Positions 26,488 to 34,908 of a DNA stretch of 64,000 bases are shown one piece after another (the stretch's first letter is position 1; every line of letters begins with the position of its first letter). The translations under genes and the position numbers were made by a program. Where the stretch lies: contig NZ_JBLKNZ010000001.1 in assembly GCF_051414115.1 (NCBI RefSeq), positions 2,604,001-2,668,000 of the forward strand, in the 5' to 3' direction. The DNA is from Halovenus marina. GTDB taxonomy: Archaea > Halobacteriota > Halobacteria > Halobacteriales > Haloarculaceae. The notes beneath the pieces were generated by a model that searched no databases, was not told the origin of the DNA, and saw only the letters and a program-made list of their open reading frames with translations.

Positions 26488-27126
26488 CTAGTTCGCCTCG
26501 GTCACGTCGTCTTCCCCTAGAAGAAACCCACCCAGCCCTGTCACCCACACCAGCAGCGGGTACACCACCCAGCGTTCGATGCCGCCGAACTCTAGCCCGC
26601 CGAGCGGCCCGGAGTCCCCGAACACCAGTGCGTACACCAGCGACGCCAGCGAGAACCCACCAAAGAGGACACAGAGGTAGGAGAACGGCTTCGACGTCGC
26701 TCGTGCGGCCAGCACCGCCGCGAGACCGCCACTCGTGAATGTCAGGAGTGCAAAGAGGCCGTGCCAGGGCGTCACGTTTCCGGGAAACACGCCGACGCCG
26801 AAGACGCCGAACCCAAAGATGCCGAGCGGGAGCCAGAGTACGCGCGGCCGTCCAGCACGATAGAGGAAGTACGCCGCAACGAGAACCAGCGCGCCGCTGA
26901 TCAGCATAGTGCTGTTGAAGATCGTCGCGGTTGGCTCGTAGCTCACCGGGTCTGGCGGCGCTGTCGAGCCCAGGTCGCTGATCTCCTGGGTCGTGGCGTA
27001 GTCGGGGTGGTACGCCTCAGCGGTGATGATCCCGAGAAGCGAGATCCCGCCCGTGAGCAACAGCGCGATACCGGCGATTACTGTGTCGGAGACACTGTCA
27101 ACGAACGAATCCGAATTTACGGCCAT
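26488..27126 (-). CDS. DUF998 family membrane protein
   Basis: 212 residues with six predicted membrane segments. The loop HPDYATTQEISDLGS between helices 1 and 2 and the later GVGVFPGNVTPWHGLFALLTF segment are the usual DUF998 signatures. Members are integral membrane proteins of unknown function, widespread in archaea and actinobacteria. An inverted repeat lies just upstream of the start codon (separate entry). Confidence 0.85.
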   Translation of the reverse strand: MAVNSDSFVDSVSDTVIAGIALLLTGGISLLGIITAEAYHPDYATTQEISDLGSTAPPDPVSYEPTATIFNSTMLISGALVLVAAYFLYRAGRPRVLWLPLGIFGFGVFGVGVFPGNVTPWHGLFALLTFTSGGLAAVLAARATSKPFSYLCVLFGGFSLASLVYALVFGDSGPLGGLEFGGIERWVVYPLLVWVTGLGGFLLGEDDVTEAN

Positions 27127-27132
27127 GGTGAA

Positions 27133-27154
27133 TTATCAGGACACAGACTGATAA
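27133..27154 (-). promoter_or_regulatory. Inverted repeat upstream of the DUF998 gene
   Basis: TTATCAG (27133-27139) and CTGATAA (27148-27154) are perfect 7-bp arms separated by 8 nt, immediately upstream of the start codon at 27126. The half-turn spacing and position suit an operator for a dimeric regulator. The right arm also gives a possible TATA element on the minus strand. Confidence 0.45.
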
Positions 27155-27421
27155 AGATCGGTGTACAGTTCGGTAGTAGCGGGCGGTGAGAATCCGTGGT
27201 GACAGCGAAGGCGTCGAGAACCCAGCCAGTAGCATGTCGAGACGCGCAAGAAGGAGACGTTCGGGAGGTCGTACCGTGCCATCGGCGAGGCAGGACAATG
27301 TGAACAGATGAGAGACGTTTCGGGGTGCTCGCTTCACTGCGCACCCTGGTTGCGACTGGCGTGTTCAAATAGTGTCGGTTGGACGTGCTTTCCGCTCACC
27401 GATCGGTTCGCGGAAAAGCAG

Positions 27422-27495
27422 TCCGCCCTCCCCGATTTGAACGGGGGGCAAGTCGATCTACAGTCGACTGCTCTACCAGTCTGAGCTAAGGGCGG
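27422..27495 (-). tRNA. tRNA-Tyr (GTA)
   Basis: 74 nt folding as a normal cloverleaf. The acceptor stem is CCGCCCT/AGGGCGG with discriminator A, giving the archaeal tRNA-Tyr identity pair C1-G72. D stem GCTC/GAGC, anticodon stem GTCGA/TCGAC with loop CTGTAGA (anticodon GTA, genomic 27459-27461), and T stem CCCCG/CGGGG with loop TTCAAAT. There is no intron and no encoded CCA. A TATA-like region (TGCATAATGGTTAAG on the minus strand) lies about 25-40 bp upstream. Confidence 0.95.
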
Positions 27496-27622
27496 GCATC
27501 TCGGAGTAGGGCTGGTGTCGGACTTAACCATTATGCATTCGCGCTGTCGGTCACGTGACTGACGGTCGTCAGACAGCAAGGAAGATTCAAATAGGATGGG
27601 AGACAACGTGTATGACGACTGA

Positions 27623-28222
27623 ATGAGCAAGATAACGTTCCGTGCGGACGACGAACTCATCGACCGACTCGAGGAGTTCGACGCCTCGAAAAGCGAGGTG
27701 ATGCGGGACGCGCTCCGAGAGTATCTCGGGGAGCCGCCAGCGCGGCCATCGGAACCGTCACCGTCGCCTGACGAGGAGGAAACCCTCGACAGCCTGATCA
27801 CGGAGCGTGTCGATTCGATCATCGCCGACCGGTTAGACGACGCGTTTACACCACGACGGCCGCAGGACGTGAACGTAAACATCTCGCTTGATGGCGATCA
27901 ATCCCGTTCAGCGTCGGTACAGCGTGAACAGAGTGCCGAAGAGTCGGACGCGTCACACACTGCGTCAAACGAATCGTCACACGCACCGCAGGCGCGTAAG
28001 ACAGAGGCGGAGGACGACGAATCTGGGGACACACACGAGCGTAAGACGTGTACACAGTGTGGCGAAACCGTGTCGCCGTCCCACGTTTACTGTCCGAACT
28101 GCGGCGAGAAAGCGTCACACAGAGTGTTCTGCGAATGCGGCGACGAACTCCGCTCGGACTGGGCATTCTGCCCCGGCTGTGGCCGTCGCACCCCCGCAGC
28201 GGACGTTCTCGACCAACCGTAA
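27623..28222 (+). CDS. cdrL: Ribbon-helix-helix protein with C-terminal double zinc ribbon (CdrL-like)
   Basis: 199 residues. An N-terminal ribbon-helix-helix (MSKITFRADDELIDRLEEF, then SKSEVMRDALREYL) is followed by a long acidic, Ser-rich linker and two zinc ribbons at the C-terminus (CTQCG...CPNCG and CECGDE...CPGCG). Gene order RHH-zinc protein, short RHH protein, ftsZ2, ncsA is the arrangement described for the haloarchaeal cell-division regulators CdrL and CdrS. I therefore assign CdrL by context and architecture. Two copies of the GTAAGAC motif (27996, 28041) lie inside its own coding region. Confidence 0.75.
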   Translation: MSKITFRADDELIDRLEEFDASKSEVMRDALREYLGEPPARPSEPSPSPDEEETLDSLITERVDSIIADRLDDAFTPRRPQDVNVNISLDGDQSRSASVQREQSAEESDASHTASNESSHAPQARKTEAEDDESGDTHERKTCTQCGETVSPSHVYCPNCGEKASHRVFCECGDELRSDWAFCPGCGRRTPAADVLDQP

Positions 28223-28248
28223 AACGCCGAAAACAACAAGTACAGAGA

Positions 28249-28433
28249 GTTTACACCGGTAAACGCACTCGTGTCTTACGGCGGCCGGTACTTTTATTAT
28301 CCCTTAGTCTGTGGTACTGTATGCGTAAGACGGTCGTCTTACACAGGGTGGCGCGCGGTGCGCACCACGCCGCAATGATGCGGTTCACCGGTGTAAGACG
28401 ATCGGGCCGGGTGTAAACCTGCCCCCGTCTTAC
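28249..28433. promoter_or_regulatory. Array of GTGTAARAC-type sites in front of cdrS-ftsZ2
   Basis: Six sites occur in 185 bp. GTTTACACCGGTAAAC at 28249-28264 is an inverted repeat. GTCTTAC lies at 28273-28279. GTAAGACGGTCGTCTTAC at 28325-28342 has perfect 8-bp arms. GTGTAAGACG starts at 28391, GTGTAAACC at 28411, and GTCTTAC lies at 28427-28433. A TATA-like TTTTATTAT sits at 28292-28300, so the strong palindrome falls near the expected transcription start. RHH proteins bind such short repeats as dimers, and two RHH genes flank the array. Confidence 0.65.
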
Positions 28434-28453
28434 CCACAAAGGGGAATACAAAC

Positions 28454-28651
28454 ATGGAGCGTGTGACACTACGGATTCCGAAAGAGCAGATCGAAGAGGT
28501 TGAACAGATGGTCGACACCGGTGAGTACCCGAACCGGAGCGAGGCGATCCGGTCGGCGGTGCGGGAGATGCTCGCCGAACAGGACACCGGGCAGGAGCGC
28601 CCGTCAGAGAAACGCCAGCGGCGCAAAGACCGCTCGTGGGCCAAGGTGTAA
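28454..28651 (+). CDS. cdrS: Short ribbon-helix-helix regulator CdrS
   Basis: 65 residues: a single RHH domain (MERVTLRIPKEQIEEVEQM, then YPNRSEAIRSAVREMLAEQ) with a basic tail. It ends 3 nt before ftsZ2, so both lie on one transcript. This is the position and size of CdrS, reported to regulate ftsZ2 and other division genes in Halobacterium and Haloferax (established for those species; here inferred). Confidence 0.85.
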   Translation: MERVTLRIPKEQIEEVEQMVDTGEYPNRSEAIRSAVREMLAEQDTGQERPSEKRQRRKDRSWAKV

Positions 28652-28654
28652 ACG

Positions 28655-29830
28655 ATGCAGGATATTGTCAACGAGGCCCTCGAACGCGACGAACAGGAAC
28701 AGAAGCAGATGGACGATGTCGAAGGGTTCGGTGACCCCCGCATCGTCATCGTCGGCGCTGGCGGTGCCGGGAACAACACGGTCAACCGGCTGTACAACAT
28801 CGGCGTCGACGGCGCGGAAACTATCGCCATCAACACGGACAAACAGCACCTGAAGATGATCGAAGCCGACACGAAGATTCTCGTCGGCAAGTCCCTGACC
28901 AACGGCCTCGGCGCGGGCGGCGACCCCTCGATGGGCGAGCGCGCAACCGAGATGGCACAGGGAACGATCAAAGAGGTGCTCGGCGACGCCGACCTGGTCT
29001 TCGTGACCGCGGGCATGGGCGGCGGCACCGGCACCGGCGCAGCGCCGGTCGTCTCGAAGATCGCCAAGGAACAGGGAGCCATCGTCGTCGGGATGGTTTC
29101 GACCCCGTTCAACGTCGAGCGCGCCCGGACGCTCAAGGCCGAGGAAGGGCTCGAAGAGCTTCGCGACGAAGCGGACTCCATCATCGTGCTCGACAACAAC
29201 CGGCTGCTGGATTACGTCCCGAACCTGCCCATCGGCAAGGCCTTCTCCGTGATGGACCAGATCATCGCCGAGACGGTCAAGGGTATCTCCGAGACGATCA
29301 CCCAGCCCTCGCTGATCAACCTCGACTACGCCGACATGACCTCGATCATGAATCAGGGCGGCGTCGCGGTGATGCTCGTCGGTGAGACCCAGGACAAAAA
29401 CAAGACCGAGGAGGTCGTCAAGGACGCGATGAACCATCCACTGTTGGACGTCGACTACCGCGGCGCGTCCGGCGGACTTGTCCACATCACGGGCGGCCCA
29501 GACCTGACCCTCTCCGAAGCGGAAGGGATCGCTCAGAACATCACCGACCGTCTGGAAGCGAGCGCCAACGTCATCTGGGGCGCACGGATCCAGGAGGAGT
29601 ACAAGGGCAAGGTGCGAGTCATGGCGATCATGACCGGCGTCCAGAGCGCGCAGGTGCTCGGACCGACCACCCAGAAGCAGGCCGACAAGTCCCGACAGGC
29701 CATCAAGGACGTCGACGACGAGAGCTTCGACGCCGCGAGCAACTTCCAGAATCAGGAGTTCGGCGAAACCGACGGCGGCCGCAGCGAAGTCGATACGCAG
29801 AACGGACTGGACGTCATCCGGACGGACTAG
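28655..29830 (+). CDS. ftsZ2: Cell division protein FtsZ2
   Basis: 391 residues. GTP-binding tubulin signature GGGTGTG at 122-128, an N-terminal GAGGAGNNTVNRL Rossmann start, and the T7 catalytic loop NLDYADM at 222-228. The N-terminal MQDIVNEALE extension and C-terminal ENGLDVIR-like tail (here QNGLDVIRTD) identify the FtsZ2 rather than the FtsZ1 paralogue. FtsZ2 drives ring constriction in haloarchaeal division. It is co-transcribed with cdrS. Confidence 0.95.
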   Translation: MQDIVNEALERDEQEQKQMDDVEGFGDPRIVIVGAGGAGNNTVNRLYNIGVDGAETIAINTDKQHLKMIEADTKILVGKSLTNGLGAGGDPSMGERATEMAQGTIKEVLGDADLVFVTAGMGGGTGTGAAPVVSKIAKEQGAIVVGMVSTPFNVERARTLKAEEGLEELRDEADSIIVLDNNRLLDYVPNLPIGKAFSVMDQIIAETVKGISETITQPSLINLDYADMTSIMNQGGVAVMLVGETQDKNKTEEVVKDAMNHPLLDVDYRGASGGLVHITGGPDLTLSEAEGIAQNITDRLEASANVIWGARIQEEYKGKVRVMAIMTGVQSAQVLGPTTQKQADKSRQAIKDVDDESFDAASNFQNQEFGETDGGRSEVDTQNGLDVIRTD

Positions 29831-29905
29831 TTCGACTGAATCACCGGGGTTCAGCGCGACACACACTACTTTTGGAGCGCAGTCAGCAACGAAGAGACCA
29901 ATCAG

Positions 29906-30883
29906 TCAGACCGCTTCGAGTGCGTCGAGCAGACTGCACGCGCGACAGCGGTCGCCGGTCGTTGGCTGCCCACACTCCTGACACTCGACCATCCCATCCG
30001 AATCGTCAGTTGCGCTGGCAGCAAGCGCCGCAAGTCGCTCGTACCCGGCCATGATCGAGTGGCGCGTCCCGGGGTGGCGGTCCTCGAGTTCGTACAGCAG
30101 TTCCTGAATCTCCCCCCGGAACGATTCATCGGAGTGGGGGCACTCGCGCATGTGCGAGGGCAGGTCACGCAAGTGCACGTACAGCGCAACCTCCTTCTCT
30201 GGTACGTCCCGAAGTGGCTTCGCGCGTGGGATGAACGCCTCGGGTTCGGTCCGAGTCTGTGTGCTGTCGCTCCCATCGAACGGGCCGAGGCTGGCGTCGA
30301 ACTGTCGTGACATCTTCGTGATATCACCCTCGAGGAAATTCATCAACGCCGTTTCGGCTTCATCATCGAGATTATGACCAGTCAGTAACTTGTCAGCGTC
30401 GAGCTGTTCTGCGTACCGGGAGAGTACGTCCCGGCGGAACACTCCACAGTATGCGCACGCTGACATGTTCTCGGGGTCGTCCTCGACAACGTCGTCCATC
30501 TGGACACCGAACTCTTCCTCGTAGCTGACGACTTCGTGGCGGATGTCCAGATCAGCGGTGAGTTGCTCGCAGGCGTCGAGGCTCTTGTCCCGGTAGCCGT
30601 CGATGCCCTCGTGAATCGAGAGGGCGACGAGTTCGACCCGCGGGTCCTTCGCGAACGTCTCGTGCAGAATGTACGTCAGCGCGACGCTGTCTTTCCCGCC
30701 AGAGAGACCGATGACCCACGTCTCGGGGTTCTCGGGAGTGGCGTCGTCGGGGAGGAGATTGTCCTCGCGGACGCGCCGTCGGGCGCGCTTCTCGACGGTG
30801 GCACAGAAGTGGTCGTCACAGAGATGAAGCCCCGAGTAGGCGGCGTGCATCACAGCCTCGTCGCCGCACTTGTCACACTCCAT
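29906..30883 (-). CDS. ncsA: tRNA 2-thiolation protein NcsA (Ncs6/TtuA family)
   Basis: 325 residues. It contains an N-terminal zinc finger (CDKCG at 3-7, CDDHFC), PP-loop SGGKDS (61-66) for tRNA adenylation, catalytic CAYC (143-146), and a C-terminal zinc ribbon (CQECG...CRAC). It thiolates U34 of certain tRNAs together with the ubiquitin-like protein SAMP2 in Haloferax, where the gene likewise lies beside ftsZ2. It is convergent with ftsZ2. Confidence 0.92.
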   Translation of the reverse strand: MECDKCGDEAVMHAAYSGLHLCDDHFCATVEKRARRRVREDNLLPDDATPENPETWVIGLSGGKDSVALTYILHETFAKDPRVELVALSIHEGIDGYRDKSLDACEQLTADLDIRHEVVSYEEEFGVQMDDVVEDDPENMSACAYCGVFRRDVLSRYAEQLDADKLLTGHNLDDEAETALMNFLEGDITKMSRQFDASLGPFDGSDSTQTRTEPEAFIPRAKPLRDVPEKEVALYVHLRDLPSHMRECPHSDESFRGEIQELLYELEDRHPGTRHSIMAGYERLAALAASATDDSDGMVECQECGQPTTGDRCRACSLLDALEAV

Positions 30884-30996
30884 TACGTACAGCTATCCGA
30901 CCGGGGCGAATGACGCTTTCGACTGCGGCCGAAACACGCTTCGAGTGTACTGTCGACTGCGATATCGTTTTCAGGGCGTGGCCAGTAGTGAAGTCG

Positions 30997-31641
30997 ATGA
31001 CCGAGTGGGACCGATCCCGGGCGGTCGAGCGAGTCGAAGCACTGGTGGAGACTGTCGAAACTGATCTGCTTCCGGTGCCTGTGCGGGAGGTGTGGGTCTT
31101 CGGGGACATCGCGCTCGGACTCGACCCAGTCGAGCGCATCGACGTATATCTCACGAAGGATCTACTGCTCTCGGACGATACAGACACGGCAGAGGTCGAT
31201 TCGCCCGTCGACGGTGTCGGACAGACCATCCGTGCCGAGTGGGCACAGCAGTATCCGGAGTATCTCCGGACGAACGCTGGCGGATACGCCGCCCCCGAAC
31301 GGTGTCTTGCCGCCCATCTACTCGAGGAGGACGAACCGATCCACCTCGAAGTCTGCAACACCGGCTTCGAGGACAACGTCACCCAGCGACTGGCAGGCGC
31401 TCGCGCCCGTGACAACTACGAGCAACTGCTCGATCCGCGCGGCGTCTGTCTGTGGATCGACGGCCAGCGCTCCGAGACGGCATTCAAGAAACTCCGCGCC
31501 GGGGAGTTTGCCTTCCCGCCGCTATCAGAGGCACTGGAGATGCTCGGTCTGGAGGGAGAGACCGCCGACCGCGCCGCGGACGACCTCCGGACGTTTCGGG
31601 ACCGACAGGAGGGCGTCTCGGTTCGGGGCGACGTAGTCTGA
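30997..31641 (+). CDS. Conserved haloarchaeal protein with nucleotidyltransferase-like N-terminus
   Basis: 214 residues from ATG 30997 (MTEWDRSRAVER). An in-frame ATG at 30910 would overlap the ncsA promoter region. EVWVFGDIALGLDPVERIDVYLT resembles the beta strands of a nucleotidyltransferase-like fold (usual GS-x-DxD not intact: FGD...RIDVYL). The C-terminal half is helical. It is divergent from ncsA; function unknown. Confidence 0.6.
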   Translation: MTEWDRSRAVERVEALVETVETDLLPVPVREVWVFGDIALGLDPVERIDVYLTKDLLLSDDTDTAEVDSPVDGVGQTIRAEWAQQYPEYLRTNAGGYAAPERCLAAHLLEEDEPIHLEVCNTGFEDNVTQRLAGARARDNYEQLLDPRGVCLWIDGQRSETAFKKLRAGEFAFPPLSEALEMLGLEGETADRAADDLRTFRDRQEGVSVRGDVV

Positions 31642-31669
31642 GAACGTTGCAAGCGGTGTGACTGAACGG

Positions 31670-32380
31670 TTAGATGAAGTCGTCGACGCCGATGCCGCCG
31701 CTCGTCTCGTCGTCCTGATGTTCGGTGCCGGTGCTGAACAGCATCGGGTCCCGAGTCTGAAGCCAGACATGTCCCTGTCCCGTGAACTCCGTCACCAGCC
31801 CTTCACCGCCGAGGACGGTCGATTTGAGTCCCCCGTCTTTCTGCCGGTTGAGCGAGAGTTCCGGCGTCCAGGCGACGAGATGGTCCTCGTCGACGATCAG
31901 CGACTCCTGTGGGGTGACCTCCCGTTCGACCATCGACCCGAACGCCGAGAGAAAGGCTGTTCCCTGACCGGAGAGTCCCAGAACGGTGAGTTCACCGGAG
32001 TTGAACATATTCGAGAGGTTGTTTAGCTCCGTCGAGCGCTCGACGAGCGGTTCCCAGCCGAGCAGTGAGCCCGATTGGACCCGAAGCGAGCGTCGGTCAC
32101 TCATGTTCACAGCAATCACATCGCCTGGATGCTCTGGGACGAGCGTGACGCTCCCGACGCCGTTGGTTGCGGTGTAGGTGTTGTCGACCAGCGTTCGTTC
32201 GTCGCTGATCGCCCGCTTGACCGAATCTCCGATCCCTCCGTCGCCGCCGACATCTGACTGTACCGAGACGCTCCCGTCGCGGGTCATCATCGCTCCCGGT
32301 TTCGTCTGAATCATCTCCCCCTCGTCCAGTTCCACGTCCACCATGGCATAACTTGGCCCCTCGTTGATCGTGTACTGCAT
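31670..32380 (-). CDS. AIM24 / TIGR00266 family protein
   Basis: 236 residues, almost entirely beta. The opening YTINEGPSYAMVDVELDEGEMIQTKPGAMM and glycine-rich SGSLLGWEP and GLSGQGTAFLSAFGSM segments are diagnostic of the AIM24-like family (trimeric beta-prism fold). Mitochondrial AIM24 affects inner-membrane organisation; the archaeal role is unknown. A run of GG/acidic residues ends the protein. It is a single gene, convergent with the preceding gene. Confidence 0.85.
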   Translation of the reverse strand: MQYTINEGPSYAMVDVELDEGEMIQTKPGAMMTRDGSVSVQSDVGGDGGIGDSVKRAISDERTLVDNTYTATNGVGSVTLVPEHPGDVIAVNMSDRRSLRVQSGSLLGWEPLVERSTELNNLSNMFNSGELTVLGLSGQGTAFLSAFGSMVEREVTPQESLIVDEDHLVAWTPELSLNRQKDGGLKSTVLGGEGLVTEFTGQGHVWLQTRDPMLFSTGTEHQDDETSGGIGVDDFI

Positions 32381-32459
32381 CGCCAGTGTTCTTGTATCAG
32401 TATATTATTCTTTTTGTATTCGATGACTGCGTGACAGCAGGGCAGACGTGTCGGTCCCG

Positions 32460-33251
32460 TCACGGCGGGACGGTGCCGACGGTGACGAAGAAGGGAACGA
32501 CTTCGCGGCGACGATACTGGTTGTTCTGGATCTGTTCGATGGCAGAGCGACCCATCGCTCGCCACTCCGCTCGAAGGCTGTCGAACTCCTCGCTGGTCGT
32601 CTCGCCAGCGAGAATCGTCGCGCGGTCGGTCGCGAGCCCCGCGCCGGTCGCCTTGCGTCGAGCGCTTTCGAGTGCGTCCTCGGTGTAGGGCGGTTCGACG
32701 GTTCGCTCGTGGTCGTAGCGACGAACGCGGATGTCGGACAGGCCAGCCCCCTCGAACAGGTCCCGAACCGCCCCGAGCGCCGGGTCGGTGTCAGCGCCCT
32801 CCAGATACAGTCGTCGCGCCCGCCGCGCCAGCGTCGGTTCGGCGTCGACAGTCGACTCGACGGTGACCGCACTGTTGTCGGGTTCGATGACGGCGACGGC
32901 GTCAGCCGAGACGCGAGCGAACTCCGCGAGTGCTTGGTCGGGTTCGACGAGATTGACCAGCAGGGCCTGACAGACCACCAGGTCGAAACTGTCGTCGGCA
33001 AAGGGGAGCGCGAGCGTATCCCCCGCGACGGTCGGCGGGTCGACGTGTTCCAAAAGGGATCTATCCGCGTCGAGCGCGACGACAGTTCCGGGCGACTCCT
33101 CGCGGAGCACGCGGGTGAGTTCGCCGGTGCCAGCGCCAGCGTCGAGCACTCGCTCGCGCTCGTCGAGGTCCAGTATCGACAGCGCCGCTCGCGAATCCGC
33201 CCACATCCCCGTGCGGGTCGTCTCCAGATACTCGGCCGTGAACTCGCGCAC
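32460..33251 (-). CDS. Class I SAM-dependent methyltransferase
   Basis: 263 residues from the GTG at 33251, the first in-frame start downstream of the nfo stop; longer readings would invade nfo. Motif I ERVLDAGAGTGELTRVLREE, acidic motif II (VALDADRSLLEHV) and motif post-I LPFADDSFDLVVCQALLVNL place it in the UbiE/MenG-like group. The substrate is unknown. It follows nfo by about 40 bp on the same strand. Confidence 0.85.
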   Translation of the reverse strand: MREFTAEYLETTRTGMWADSRAALSILDLDERERVLDAGAGTGELTRVLREESPGTVVALDADRSLLEHVDPPTVAGDTLALPFADDSFDLVVCQALLVNLVEPDQALAEFARVSADAVAVIEPDNSAVTVESTVDAEPTLARRARRLYLEGADTDPALGAVRDLFEGAGLSDIRVRRYDHERTVEPPYTEDALESARRKATGAGLATDRATILAGETTSEEFDSLRAEWRAMGRSAIEQIQNNQYRRREVVPFFVTVGTVPP

Positions 33252-33291
33252 GTCGGAACCAGCGTCTAGCCGTACAAAAGCGACCCGCCTT

Positions 33292-34125
33292 TCACCGCCG
33301 CAGTTCCCGAACGCGGTCGATGTTCCACGCGAAGCCGCGGCCGTCTTCGGTTGGCGTCTCCAGAACGATCGGTACCGCCCGGATTGCGTCGTGGTTGACG
33401 AACGCGCGCATGCCGTCCTCGCCGATTTCACCCTCGCCGATGTGGGCGTGTTCGTCCTTGTTGGTTCCGCAGGCGTGTTTCGAGTCGTTGAGGTGGACGC
33501 AGGCGAGGTTCTCGAACCCGACGACGTCGTCGAACTCGGCGAGGGTTTCCTCGACGGCGTCGGGCGTCGAAAGGTCGTACCCGGCCGCGAACATGTGTGC
33601 GGTGTCGAGACAGATGTCGAGGTCCTGTTTCGAGCGAGCGAGTACCTCCGCGAGGTGCTCGAACTCGCCGCCGAGTTTCGTCCCGCTGCCAGCGTCGGAT
33701 TCGACGAGTACCGTCACGCCCTCGGGCACGTCGAGTTCGTCCAGGACGCTCGCAGCGTTGTCGAGTCCGCCCTCGACGCCTGCACCGGTGTGAGCGCCGA
33801 GATGAACGTTGACGTACTCGATGCCGAGTGTGTCGGCGGCGTCGACCTCCTGTTGCATCGAGTCGAGTGACTTCTCGCGGAGGTCATCCTTGGGCGTACA
33901 GAGGTTGACCAGATACGAGGTGTGGATCACCCACGGGCCGATGCCGTGTGTCTCCGTTTCCTCGCGGAAGGCCTGTGCCTCCTCGTCGCCGATATTGGGG
34001 TCCTGCCAGACCTGCGGGGAGTGTGAGAATATCTGCCCGCAGTTGCCGCTGTACTCGCGCTGGTTCTCGACGGCGTTGTCCACGCCGCCCGCAATCGACG
34101 CGTGCGCACCGACTCGAAGTGTCAT
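33292..34125 (-). CDS. nfo: Endonuclease IV (AP endonuclease)
   Basis: 277 residues with the TIM-barrel metal-ligand blocks of endonuclease IV: VGAHASIAGG at the N-terminus, HTSYLVNL, YVNVHLGAHTGAG, CLDTAHMFAAG, HLNDSKHACGTNKDEHAHIGEG, and PIVLETPTEDG. It cleaves abasic sites in base-excision repair. Length is normal. Confidence 0.95.
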   Translation of the reverse strand: MTLRVGAHASIAGGVDNAVENQREYSGNCGQIFSHSPQVWQDPNIGDEEAQAFREETETHGIGPWVIHTSYLVNLCTPKDDLREKSLDSMQQEVDAADTLGIEYVNVHLGAHTGAGVEGGLDNAASVLDELDVPEGVTVLVESDAGSGTKLGGEFEHLAEVLARSKQDLDICLDTAHMFAAGYDLSTPDAVEETLAEFDDVVGFENLACVHLNDSKHACGTNKDEHAHIGEGEIGEDGMRAFVNHDAIRAVPIVLETPTEDGRGFAWNIDRVRELRR

Positions 34126-34188
34126 GAGCGTGTGTTTGCGCGGGCGTGCTTAGGCACTTCGTTGTCCCCACGTGGTCTGCGGCACAGA

Positions 34189-34908
34189 TCAACGATCGCG
34201 TTCGCTCAGTCGCTCGTGGACGCGTTCGAGATCCGTCTCCGTGTTGATGTTCGCCTTCCAGCCGCGGAACGGAACCGTCTCGACCGTGTAGCCGCTGTTG
34301 ATGAGCGTGTCGATGGCGTCGGGCAGTTCGTACTCGCCGCGCTCGGAGGGGCGAACGATTTCACACGAAGGAAATATTTCTGGTGGCACCACGTAGGCAG
34401 CAGCGGGGACGAGCGTCGAGGGCGGCGTCTCGGGCTTTTCGACCAGGCCGACCACGTTTCCGTGGGCGTCGAGTTCACACACGGCACCCTGTTTTGCGCG
34501 CTCGGGAGAGACCTCCTCGACCGGAAACGTGATGTCCGCATCTGTCTCCCGGTGCCGAGAGAGTACTTCCGAGAGGTTCCCCCGATAGATGTTGTCGCCG
34601 TTGAGGATGAGACAGTCAGCGTCGACGTACGGTTCGGCCATGGACACTGCGTGTGCCAGTCCCTTCCGTTCGGGTTGTTCCGCGTAGGTGAGCGCCAGCG
34701 AACGGTGAGAATCGCCGTATCGATCGATGATCTGCCCCTTCTCGTAACCGACGACGACGACCGCCTCGGTGATTCCGCAATCGAGGACGGTCTCGAAGCA
34801 GTGTTCGAGGATGGGTTTCCCGGCCACCTCGACCATGGGCTTCGGCTTGGTCTCAGTTCGTGGGCGGAGACGCGTGCCCTCGCCAGCGGCGAGAATGATG
34901 GCTTTCAT
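34189..34908 (-). CDS. Sugar nucleotidyltransferase (NDP-sugar pyrophosphorylase)
   Basis: 239 residues from ATG 34908. It has MKAIILAAGEGTRLRP, the GxGTRLxP...K-P-K (TKPKPMVEVAGKP) signature of glucose-1-phosphate uridylyl/thymidylyltransferases, and an LNGDNIYRGNL metal-binding segment. It makes an NDP-sugar, perhaps for surface glycan synthesis (inference; AglF-like proteins are of this type). It lacks the left-handed beta-helix acyltransferase domain of longer relatives. The start overlaps the stop of the upstream lipoate-ligase-like gene by 4 nt. Confidence 0.88.
   Translation of the reverse strand: MKAIILAAGEGTRLRPRTETKPKPMVEVAGKPILEHCFETVLDCGITEAVVVVGYEKGQIIDRYGDSHRSLALTYAEQPERKGLAHAVSMAEPYVDADCLILNGDNIYRGNLSEVLSRHRETDADITFPVEEVSPERAKQGAVCELDAHGNVVGLVEKPETPPSTLVPAAAYVVPPEIFPSCEIVRPSERGEYELPDAIDTLINSGYTVETVPFRGWKANINTETDLERVHERLSERDR

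Noticed and set aside
28347..28375. GC-rich hairpin around GGTGCGCACC before cdrS as a terminator
   Set aside because: No following T-tract and it lies within the putative leader of the cdrS transcript; more likely part of the regulatory region.
34140..34160. A TTAGGCAC sequence upstream of nfo as an iron box
   Set aside because: Only one half of the palindrome matches, and nfo has no known link to iron control.
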